Shown here one piece after another: positions 35,335 to 43,428 of a stretch of 64,000 nt of DNA (the stretch's first letter is position 1; the number at the start of each line of letters is the position of its first letter). This stretch comes from Paenibacillus sp. (GTDB lineage: Bacteria > Bacillota > Bacilli > Paenibacillales > Paenibacillaceae), in the NCBI GenBank assembly GCA_023512345.1, contig JAILZT010000018.1, positions 40,517-104,516 on the forward strand, given 5' to 3'. The translations under genes were made by a program, and so were the position numbers. The notes below the pieces were generated by a model. The model did not search any database. It saw only the letters and a program-made list of their open reading frames with translations, and was not told where the DNA came from.

Positions 35335-37108
35335 TGGAATCGCCCTCCTTTTTCAACGGAATGGTTGCAATAACGGTTGTTCCAAGCCCTGCTTGGCTAT
35401 CTACACGAATTCCGTAATTATTGCCAAAATGCATGTAAATCCGTGAAGCCACATTATGCAGACCGATCCGGTCACCGTTCGCCATTAATCCTCCGGATAG
35501 CTGGCGCAGCCGCCCGCGAATTTCTTCCAGCTTACTCTCCTCTATTCCTATTCCATTGTCACGAATGCTGATGATCACATCGGTATCCTCCAGGGCAACA
35601 GTGACCTCTAGCTCCCATGGCCCTGATTTCAGTTCCAGCCCGTGAAAAAAAGCATTTTCGACGATAGGCTGAAGAGTAAGCTTCGGAATCAAGCTTTTAA
35701 GTGCATCCTCATCTATCAGGGTTGTATAAGTGAGACGAGATGAGAAGCGCTGATTTTGAATTTGCATGTAATTATTTAGATGAACCAGCTCCGCCTGCAG
35801 CGGCGCCAAATCATCCGGCTCCCGAATAATGTAGCGGAACATATCGCTAAGTGATCTTATAACCTCGTAGCTCTCCGACGGATTGCTCTTAAACAGCATA
35901 CTTCCGATCATTTGCAGTGTGTTTTGTAGAAAATGGGGGTTAATCTGCGCCTGCAGCGCTTTAAGTTCGGCACTCTTTTTCTCGAGGCTAATTATATATT
36001 CGGTCTTGATATGTTCTCTGATACGATGGGACATCTGATAAAGCTTTGTTTCCAGAAAACCGATTTCATCCACACGAGTACTGAGCTGTACTTCCCTATC
36101 CTTCATAAGTCCAAACCCTTGAATGGAACGGGCCAATCTAACAATAGGTGTCGCCAACCTCAAGGCCATAATTACAGCCATTAGAATGGCAACAAGGACT
36201 GAAATTGCACCCACGATTAAGCCGAATTTCATGGTAGACAAAGCACTTTGATTAATAAAGCTATTCGGAATTACTGTGATTAGCTTCAAGCCGACCGGAT
36301 CAATGGTATTGTAGAACACATACTCGTGGTCCCCTCGGAAATATCCCTGTTCTTCACCGGTATCAGCAACCTTTGCAAGTATCTCAGGTGTTGGAGCTTC
36401 TCCCCATGGCTGATAGAGAACTTCTCCACTTGGCCCAGCAATAAATACCGTATGTTCATTTCCACGTCCCAGCAAATTTAGAGTCTGATCCAATACTCCC
36501 CAGCGGATTTCCAAAGAGATACCGCCCAGCTTCTCCTGATTCTCAAAACGGTTGATGCTGCGTATGAGTTGGAATTTGCTATCATCACTGCCGTCTGAAC
36601 GAATGACGAAGTCTTTATTTTGCTCAAATAGCATTTTGTAGAGGGCAGGAATTTCTGAAGGTGATTCAATATCACTCTGCGAAGCATTAATCGTAAATAG
36701 CTTGTTGGATTCCTTTAAATAGAGCTCAACCCCGATGACATGATTACCTGCCGAATAATAGAGATTCATCAGGGTATCTATAATATTTTTCTGCGCGGCG
36801 AATTGGCTGGAGAGACTTGCTTCCTCGTCACTTGCGAGATAGTCGCTTAAATGAGGGCTTATCAGAACGGTGTAAATCAGATTATTGAGCTGAGCGAACT
36901 GGTCCCCTAGATAAATGCCTGTCCATTTCATATTGGAGAGATTGGTGGTTATCACTTCAGCTTCCATAGATCTGCGGTTATTCTCAGCGGCCAAGGCCGT
37001 AATTGTCACAATCGGAACGACAGCCAATAGGATCATAGATAAAATGAGTTTATTGCGCATACTGCGCCGGAAGGGTGCTGTGAGCTTTACCATCCATTTC
37101 GCTACCAT
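35327..37108 (-). CDS. YesM-like sensor histidine kinase
   Basis: A 593-residue membrane kinase. There is one helix near residue 20, an extracellular sensor region, a second helix near 290-315 followed by a HAMP segment, then the His_kinase domain with the phosphorylated His in QAQINPHFLQNTLQ, and an ATPase domain with ISIRDNGIGI and GLHNVASRI. It partners the AraC-type regulator and probably senses the sugar handled by the adjacent transporter. Confidence 0.95.
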   Translation of the reverse strand: MVAKWMVKLTAPFRRSMRNKLILSMILLAVVPIVTITALAAENNRRSMEAEVITTNLSNMKWTGIYLGDQFAQLNNLIYTVLISPHLSDYLASDEEASLSSQFAAQKNIIDTLMNLYYSAGNHVIGVELYLKESNKLFTINASQSDIESPSEIPALYKMLFEQNKDFVIRSDGSDDSKFQLIRSINRFENQEKLGGISLEIRWGVLDQTLNLLGRGNEHTVFIAGPSGEVLYQPWGEAPTPEILAKVADTGEEQGYFRGDHEYVFYNTIDPVGLKLITVIPNSFINQSALSTMKFGLIVGAISVLVAILMAVIMALRLATPIVRLARSIQGFGLMKDREVQLSTRVDEIGFLETKLYQMSHRIREHIKTEYIISLEKKSAELKALQAQINPHFLQNTLQMIGSMLFKSNPSESYEVIRSLSDMFRYIIREPDDLAPLQAELVHLNNYMQIQNQRFSSRLTYTTLIDEDALKSLIPKLTLQPIVENAFFHGLELKSGPWELEVTVALEDTDVIISIRDNGIGIEESKLEEIRGRLRQLSGGLMANGDRIGLHNVASRIYMHFGNNYGIRVDSQAGLGTTVIATIPLKKEGDSND

Positions 37109-37255
37109 AGCTATTTCAACTCCCTGCTTCGACTTGCTGTAGTGTATCCAAAGTTAAACTGGATTAAGAGTAGCAAAAAACTAACGTCCCTAATCGAGAC
37201 GTTAGCCTTTAGATTATGCCATAGATTTACGATGATCAATGGTAAAGTTATAAAC

Positions 37256-38620
37256 TTAATCGTGCAATACGATGGTATGAAAGGAGTTAGGATCCAGCTC
37301 AAAGGAGTACATGGACGAACCACTATTCAAATTCAGCACCCTCTGCTCATTAAATGGATTGGCGATTACTAGTGTAACGGTGCCATCTATTGCCTTAAAA
37401 GCAACGGCGTTGCCGCTCCACGGCCCTTTAAGTCCCACTCTTACCGAGCCTGGTACTGAAAACCGAGAGAAATGCTTCATTACATAATACTCTGGATTAG
37501 TAACGACTTTTTGTTGCTCAGGATATACCGTCAGCATGGAGTTTTGCTCCCACCCCCAAGTGCTGCGTCCCTTCGGTTCCAGTAGCATATTCCAGTAAAT
37601 ATAAGCATTTACACCATTCATAAAATAATGCTGGTACAGATTAAATACGTATTTGGCATAGAACCACGTATTCTCACCATCGCCGCATTCATTCTCCGTC
37701 TGCATATAACGCAGCTCTGGATAACTCTGCACCGTACGCTGAATGGCATGCTTACCCGCCCATTGGTAGCCTACACCTTTGACGTATTTGTACGCTTCGG
37801 GATCACTCAGCACTACACTTGCATAGGCATCGAAATCTGTAGCTTTTTTCTTCAGCCATTCATCCCATGCCTCCGGCGCATTGATTGTTCCCAGCCAAAT
37901 TTCCGTATCCAGCCCGTTGCGCTCGAACGCCGGACCCAAGTAGTCCCGAATAAAAACCCGCAGCTGTTCTCCGGTCCATACACAGGAAGGAAACTTCTGA
38001 TCTGCAACCACTTCGTTCTGTACATGTACCTGATGAATCGTAATTCCCTCTTCACGATAAGCCTCTATGAATTTAACAAAGTATAAGGCATACGCTTCCA
38101 AAATCTCCAGCTCCCAGCGTAATGTGCCGTAATTATAGGACTTCGGAAACTTCATCCAGGTTGGAGGACTCCAAGGTGAAGCGAATAACTTAAGCTCCGG
38201 ATTCAGTGCCAGTGCTTCTTTGATATATGGAATCAGCATTTGCCGATCACGTTCAATCGAGAAATGCTCCATGGCGTAGTCACCATCATTCTCGTTCAGA
38301 CTGTACCATTCCAAGGCATAATCACTGGCACCAATCGGAAGCCGGCAAATGCTGAATCGCTGCTCTCCATCTGGATGAAAGAGCGAGTGCATCACTTCCG
38401 CACGCTCTTGATCCGGCAGCTTGGAAAGCGCCACAAACCCCAGCTCGTTGAAACAACCCCCGAAGCCTTCCAACGTCTGAAAAGTCTCCTCGGTGATGGT
38501 TAAGTTAGGTACTGGTGGAGCTTCTTGTGGTGCAATTCCACCACTCGCCACCTTGTTCGTTTTCTCTGCCCATGGCAGAAGCTCTGTGCTGGTAAACCAT
38601 TGCAAATCCTTCTTATACAT
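37256..38620 (-). CDS. GH30 family glycosidase
   Basis: A 454-residue glycoside hydrolase family 30 enzyme. The N-terminal LEGFGGCFNELGF, the acid/base Glu in VHVQNEVVADQ and the nucleophile Glu in YMQTENECGDG are visible, as is the C-terminal beta domain. GH30 members with this pattern include glucosylceramidases and beta-1,6-glucanases, and the exact substrate is unclear. No signal peptide is seen. It is monocistronic, with a cre-like site upstream. Confidence 0.92.
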   Translation of the reverse strand: MYKKDLQWFTSTELLPWAEKTNKVASGGIAPQEAPPVPNLTITEETFQTLEGFGGCFNELGFVALSKLPDQERAEVMHSLFHPDGEQRFSICRLPIGASDYALEWYSLNENDGDYAMEHFSIERDRQMLIPYIKEALALNPELKLFASPWSPPTWMKFPKSYNYGTLRWELEILEAYALYFVKFIEAYREEGITIHQVHVQNEVVADQKFPSCVWTGEQLRVFIRDYLGPAFERNGLDTEIWLGTINAPEAWDEWLKKKATDFDAYASVVLSDPEAYKYVKGVGYQWAGKHAIQRTVQSYPELRYMQTENECGDGENTWFYAKYVFNLYQHYFMNGVNAYIYWNMLLEPKGRSTWGWEQNSMLTVYPEQQKVVTNPEYYVMKHFSRFSVPGSVRVGLKGPWSGNAVAFKAIDGTVTLVIANPFNEQRVLNLNSGSSMYSFELDPNSFHTIVLHD

Positions 38621-38703
38621 AATCGTGACCTCCGTATAGACAATTAGTAGAATAATGGTTTAATAGATGATTAAATCTATTCTAATCGTGCTCACACCAA
38701 TCT

Positions 38704-38717
38704 TGTTTGCGCTTTCA
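38704..38717 (-). promoter_or_regulatory. cre-like site upstream of the GH30 gene
   Basis: TGAAAGCGCAAACA on the minus strand fits the loose CcpA consensus. It lies 84 bp before the start codon, so it may act at or near the promoter. Confidence 0.55.
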
Positions 38718-38797
38718 TTATATCTCACTCACAGCACTGTTCCATTGGACAGAATTGTGATTAGCAGTTGCACTTTTTTAACCTAGCACTCGGATAA

Positions 38798-39085
38798 CAG
38801 TAACTTGGCTATTCAACAGCAACTTCGCTCCCGAACACAGTAACTTTGCTACTCAAACTGCAACTTCGCTCCTCGGGCGGACTATCTCTGCTAGATAATT
38901 GCACTTTCTACAACTATTTAGCACTTTTTAGCTGCCAGAATGGATTTAATTGCACTTTATACAACTAAAATCCTGAAATAATAGGAATTTAGGAAAATAC
39001 TGACTAAATAGTTGCAGAAACTACAACTAACTCATTTTTTGACTATAGTAGATGATTTTAAGTGTATAAAGTACAACTAAAATCT
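38798..39085. repeat. short tandem and dispersed repeats between GH30 and GH3
   Basis: Four 20-bp units start at 38798, 38818, 38838 and 38858, of the form CAGTAACTTNGCTAYTCAA or CNGCAACTTCGCTCC. They are followed by four scattered copies resembling TTGCACTTTATACAACTA, in both orientations, up to 39085. The region has no gene. Such motifs look like multicopy intergenic repeats typical of Paenibacillus. Confidence 0.75.
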
Positions 39086-39146
39086 CCCCCAGCTCGCTAA
39101 ACCCAGAAATCAACTCCAACCTCCAACTAACCTAGATGAAAAAGAA

Positions 39147-39169
39147 AGCAGCCCAAAAAGCGGACTGCT
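39147..39169 (-). terminator. terminator of the first GH3 gene
   Basis: AGCAGTCC pairs with GGGCTGCT (one G-U pair) on the minus strand and is followed by TTCTTTTTC. It lies 70 bp after the GH3 stop codon. Confidence 0.7.
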
Positions 39170-39238
39170 GCAAGGATCACTCAACAACAACAACTCAATA
39201 CCACCGGTATTTCCTAAAGACCCGCCGCCAGCAGTTAA

Positions 39239-41509
39239 CTACTCCCCTGCAACCAGCGCATTCAACTCCAGCAAATCCGCGGCCAAGTCCTCTTCGGTAT
39301 ATTTACCCTGTCCGAAACTGATCATCGCCCGCAGCGGCATATACTTCATCATAGCCATGAACATTTCCGGGTTATCCCCCATCGCTTCTTCAAACCCAAA
39401 GATAGAGATGTACTTCTTAGCCTTCACCGCAGTATGCGGATTCTCTAGTAGGTCACCGACGGTAGTGTTACGGTGGAAATGGACCGCAAGCGGAGTTGTT
39501 GATTCCACATCGATAGTGGCAGATAAGCGGATATCCCGCGAAGAAGAACCCACATCAATCATGAAGTTACCACTCTCTACATGCCAATCTCCAATATTAA
39601 CGTTGTAATAGGCAAAGGAACGTTTATTCAGCTCAAAAGTAACTTCCTTCTGTTCTCCTGGCTGAAGTTCCAGCTTCGTAAAACCCTTCAGCTCCTGCAG
39701 AGGACGAATCATACTGCTCTCAACATCGCTGACATAGAGCTGAACGATCTCTTTGCCGGGATAGTTACCGGTATTTGTGACGGTTACGCTCACTTGAACG
39801 GTTTCAGTATCCTTAATGCTACTTCTAGACAGCTTCAAGTCACTATACTTGAAATCCGTGTAGCTGAGTCCGAATCCGAATGGGAACAACGGCTCGATTT
39901 CTTTTTTATCATAATAGCGGTATCCTACGAACAGGCCCTCTCTATACTCTACCTTATCGCCTTCACCAGGAAAGTTCAGGAAGGACGGGTTGTCGCTCAA
40001 CTTCACCGGGAACGTCTCTGCCAATTTACCACTCGGACTAACCTCTCCGAACAACAAATCCGCAATCGCGCCACCAAAAGCCTGCCCCCCCAGATACGCT
40101 TCCAGGATCCCCTTCGTTTTATGGAGCCAAGGCATTTCAATGGGAGATCCATTGCTGAGTACGATAACAATATTACTTTGAACCTCAGCCACCGCCTCGA
40201 TTAACGCGATATGGCTTTCAGGAAGGGACAGATGGGTGCGATCATATCCCTCTGACTCATAACTATCCGGAAGTCCAAGGAACAACACGGCTTTATCTGC
40301 TTTTGCCGCCGTAGTGCGCGCCTCTTGAAGCAATTCACCATTAATATTTTTGCTGTCGAGCTCATAACCTTGTGCGTATAGAAGTTCAACAGTAGCACCG
40401 GCAACAGCCTTCATCTCTGTAAAAGCATCATCCAACTTCGTCGGATTCACATGGGAGCTGCCCCCGCCTTGATAACGCGGATTTTTGGCGAATTCACCTA
40501 TGATTGCTATAGTGCCTTCTTTGGATAGCGGCAGAATACCTTCCTCATTTCTCAACAGCACCATGCTCTCACGCGCCACTTCACGCGCCAGCCGATGGTG
40601 ATCATCCGCATTAAACACAGCATTTTCTTTTTGATTGTCCACGGTCTTCAGAATAAAAGTGATCATCCGCTCCACTGCGAGATCTAGCGTTTCAATAGCC
40701 AGTTCGCCACTCTTCACCGCAGCAACAATCTTCGCATCTCCGATACCTGCAGAGGATGGCATTTCCAGCTCAAGCCCAGCCTGCAACGCTTTTACGCGCT
40801 CGTTAACTGCACCCCAATCGGAGACCACAAAGCCTTCAAAACCCCATTCATCCCTAAGAATCCGTGTAAGCAAATACTCACTTTCGGAGGCGTATTCACC
40901 GTTAACCCGATTATACGAGCACATTACACTCCAAGGCTGACTGTTCTTCACGGCTCCTTCAAAGCTGGCCAGATAAATCTCACGTAGTGTTCTCTCATCA
41001 ATTACAGCATCCGTGGACATTCTACGGTGTTCCTGATTATTAGCGGCAAAATGCTTCAACGAAGTGCCCACGCCTTGACTTTGCACACCTCTGATATGGT
41101 TGGCCCCCATTTCCGAAGAAAGGTAAGGGTCCTCTGAAAAATATTCAAAATTCCGCCCATTCAGCGGAGAACGCTTAATATTGGTTCCTGGACCCAGCAA
41201 GACAGCGACATTCTCTGCCTGGCACTCTGCACCAAGGGCTTCGCCCACTTGTCCGATTAATTCCCGATTCCAGGAGGAAGCCATGCCGGCGGCAGAAGGA
41301 AAACAGGTTGCCGGTACACTGTTATGGAGTCCAAGGTGATCGGCGCTTTCTTTTTGCTTGCGCAAGCCGTGTGGTCCGTCCGTAACCATTAACGCTGGAA
41401 TTCCCAGACGTTCGATGCCTTTGGTATGCCAGAAATCCAACCCCGAGCACAACCCTGCTTTCTCTTCGAGTGTCATTTGGGATATAAGGTCCTGCACTTT
41501 GTTTTTCAT
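39239..41509 (-). CDS. GH3 beta-glucosidase-like glycosidase
   Basis: A 756-residue glycoside hydrolase family 3 enzyme. The N-terminal barrel has VTDGPHGLRKQ, LKHFAANNQEHRR and the nucleophile Asp in GFVVSDWGAV near residue 230. The alpha/beta C domain and a fibronectin-III-like domain (VTVTNTGNYPGKEIVQLYV) follow. The acid/base residue cannot be fixed by eye. There is no signal peptide. AGGAGG precedes the ATG. It is divergent from an AraC-type regulator. Confidence 0.94.
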   Translation of the reverse strand: MKNKVQDLISQMTLEEKAGLCSGLDFWHTKGIERLGIPALMVTDGPHGLRKQKESADHLGLHNSVPATCFPSAAGMASSWNRELIGQVGEALGAECQAENVAVLLGPGTNIKRSPLNGRNFEYFSEDPYLSSEMGANHIRGVQSQGVGTSLKHFAANNQEHRRMSTDAVIDERTLREIYLASFEGAVKNSQPWSVMCSYNRVNGEYASESEYLLTRILRDEWGFEGFVVSDWGAVNERVKALQAGLELEMPSSAGIGDAKIVAAVKSGELAIETLDLAVERMITFILKTVDNQKENAVFNADDHHRLAREVARESMVLLRNEEGILPLSKEGTIAIIGEFAKNPRYQGGGSSHVNPTKLDDAFTEMKAVAGATVELLYAQGYELDSKNINGELLQEARTTAAKADKAVLFLGLPDSYESEGYDRTHLSLPESHIALIEAVAEVQSNIVIVLSNGSPIEMPWLHKTKGILEAYLGGQAFGGAIADLLFGEVSPSGKLAETFPVKLSDNPSFLNFPGEGDKVEYREGLFVGYRYYDKKEIEPLFPFGFGLSYTDFKYSDLKLSRSSIKDTETVQVSVTVTNTGNYPGKEIVQLYVSDVESSMIRPLQELKGFTKLELQPGEQKEVTFELNKRSFAYYNVNIGDWHVESGNFMIDVGSSSRDIRLSATIDVESTTPLAVHFHRNTTVGDLLENPHTAVKAKKYISIFGFEEAMGDNPEMFMAMMKYMPLRAMISFGQGKYTEEDLAADLLELNALVAGE

Positions 41510-41522
41510 GATTAGCCTCCTA

Positions 41523-41536
41523 TGAATGCGTTTACT
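41523..41536 (-). promoter_or_regulatory. cre-like site before the first GH3 gene
   Basis: TGAATGCGTTTACT fits the loose CcpA consensus with one mismatch. It lies just 14 bp upstream of the GH3 start codon, so it could act as a roadblock. Confidence 0.4.
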
Positions 41537-41624
41537 AACATCATCTTAATATACTTCTTTCGAATTTTATGGCATTATGATTGTATTATTGGTATTTTCT
41601 TTGGATGAAAGGAGAAGTTGTGGC

Positions 41625-42896
41625 ATGCTGGATGATACTTTAGAGGATACTGAACGGATTCATTATATTTGTAAATTGATGTTTGAGGCGTTTCAGATTC
41701 CGGTGTTTGTTCTGGACGCAAGCCAGACCAAAGAGCATCAGCTCCCGATGTCTTTTGAATCTCGCCCATTAACGAAAGATACAAGCAGAATGCTTGCTGA
41801 AATTATAAACACTGCGGATGACGGGGGAATTAGCGATAATCCTTCTTCTCTACCGATCATTCGAACTACCCAATTCCTGGAGAATTATATTATTCTCCGT
41901 CTGCCCAATGAGCATCTAGAAGCTACAACCTTAGTCATCGGCCCTTCTCTATATGCTCCCCTTACTGAGGACAACGCAGCAAGCCTGATGCGCGACAATA
42001 ATATTCCCCTCAAACTGCAGGACCAATGGCTTCAGTATTACAGCAGCCTGACCGTTCTGAACCGGATGAGATTGTACCATGCCGCCATGCTGCTATACTC
42101 GCTGGTCACCGGTAAAGCCTTATCCATTAGCGATCTTTTACTTGACACCCGTCCTCTAGAGCCAACACCACATACCAGTGACAGCCTCGATTTGAATGTC
42201 TCCTACCGGCGCGAGAATACGTGGCTGCACCACGATCCAATGTTGGAGAAAGATATGTTTCGCCATATCAAAAATGGTAATAAAGCTGAGCTGCTGAGGG
42301 TACAAGCTACCTTTACCGAGGAACAGTTCGGTCTGCTCTCGAAGAAAAGTCATTTACGCAGTAAAAAAAACTTGGCGATCGCCTCGATTACTTTAGCAAC
42401 ACGCGCAGCTATTGATGGAGGGCTTTTCTGGGAGGTGGCCTATACGCTCAGCGATTTCCATATTCAACATATTGAAGAACTAAAGGATATTCCTTCGGTA
42501 GATAGGGCTCAACTGGCTGCCCTTTGCGATTTCGCCGACCATGTCAAAGATAACCGAAAAACCAAGCTATCCCGTACTGCTTCCCTTTGCCAAAACTATA
42601 TCTTTAACCATCTGTATGAGGAGCTATCTTTAGACAAGATGGCTGAAGTGGCAGGACTGAACGGAAGCTATCTCTCACAGCTCTTTAAAAAAGAGACCGG
42701 AATTGCGATCAGTGATTATATTCAGCGTGAACGGATTGAGGAGGCCAAAAGGCTGATGGAGGTTCATGGAATTCCCTTGTCCGACATCGCTACTCGGCTC
42801 CATTTTAATGACCAGAGCTATTTTACGAAAGTATTTAAAAAATACACCGGCACGACACCAAAGGAATTCAGAAATAACCGGGGAAATACACTTTAG
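41625..42896 (+). CDS. AraC-family transcriptional regulator
   Basis: A protein of about 423 residues with a C-terminal AraC double HTH (EELSLDKMAEVAGLNGSYL, FNDQSYFTKVFKKYTG) and a roughly 300-residue N-terminal part without a recognised family. An upstream ATG at 41577 exists, but AAAGGAG lies 10 nt before the ATG at 41625. The gene is divergent from the GH3 enzyme and probably regulates it. Confidence 0.9.
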   Translation: MLDDTLEDTERIHYICKLMFEAFQIPVFVLDASQTKEHQLPMSFESRPLTKDTSRMLAEIINTADDGGISDNPSSLPIIRTTQFLENYIILRLPNEHLEATTLVIGPSLYAPLTEDNAASLMRDNNIPLKLQDQWLQYYSSLTVLNRMRLYHAAMLLYSLVTGKALSISDLLLDTRPLEPTPHTSDSLDLNVSYRRENTWLHHDPMLEKDMFRHIKNGNKAELLRVQATFTEEQFGLLSKKSHLRSKKNLAIASITLATRAAIDGGLFWEVAYTLSDFHIQHIEELKDIPSVDRAQLAALCDFADHVKDNRKTKLSRTASLCQNYIFNHLYEELSLDKMAEVAGLNGSYLSQLFKKETGIAISDYIQRERIEEAKRLMEVHGIPLSDIATRLHFNDQSYFTKVFKKYTGTTPKEFRNNRGNTL

Positions 42897-42976
42897 AGCG
42901 AATCAAATCATAGCTTTATTAGGAAAATAATGGCATAATATATGCAATCTAACATTAATCTAAAGGGGCGAAAGTT

Positions 42977-43333
42977 ATGATCATTGGCATTATATTTGTC
43001 GTTGTATTTGGTTATATAATAGTCAGAACCTTATTCAATGACAACTCGCAGGGTGGCAGACCCAAAAAATCAAGGCATGAGGATTTATCAGACAGTTCCT
43101 TTATAGCCACCTCCCATCTGAACTTATTTAACGATAATTCGAATAACGATAATCATCATAAACATCACGATCATCATAAACATCACAATCATCATAATAA
43201 CGATACGCATCATCATTCTGGACACGACAGCGGCGGTCACGGCTGGGGCGGAGATGGCGGTCATGGCGGTGGCGGTGGTGGCTTTGACGGCGGTGGCGGC
43301 GGAGGCGGCGGTGGTGGTGGTGGCGGAGATTGA
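42977..43333 (+). CDS. membrane-anchored His- and Gly-rich small protein
   Basis: A 118-residue protein. Residues 1-19 form one hydrophobic helix (MIIGIIFVVVFGYIIV), then a basic/polar linker. Residues 59-85 consist mostly of His, Asp and Asn (HHKHHDHHKHHNHHNN), and the last 30 residues are nearly all Gly with few Asp. The His cluster could bind metal ions at the membrane surface; this is inference. AAAGGGGCGAAAG precedes the ATG. No family is recognised. The low-complexity tail may vary between strains. Confidence 0.75.
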   Translation: MIIGIIFVVVFGYIIVRTLFNDNSQGGRPKKSRHEDLSDSSFIATSHLNLFNDNSNNDNHHKHHDHHKHHNHHNNDTHHHSGHDSGGHGWGGDGGHGGGGGGFDGGGGGGGGGGGGGD

Positions 43334-43368
43334 TGAGAGTCTCTTTTTCGGAAAATGGTCGTATACAA

Positions 43369-43422
43369 AAAACTGCTCCGATTTCCTGGTTAACTCTCAG
43401 GATATACGGAGCAGTTTTTTTA
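43369..43422. terminator. bidirectional terminator between the His-rich gene and GH3
   Basis: AAAACTGCTCCG pairs with CGGAGCAGTTTT, flanked by A and T runs on both sides. It serves both convergent genes. Confidence 0.9.
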
Positions 43423-43428
43423 TAACTA

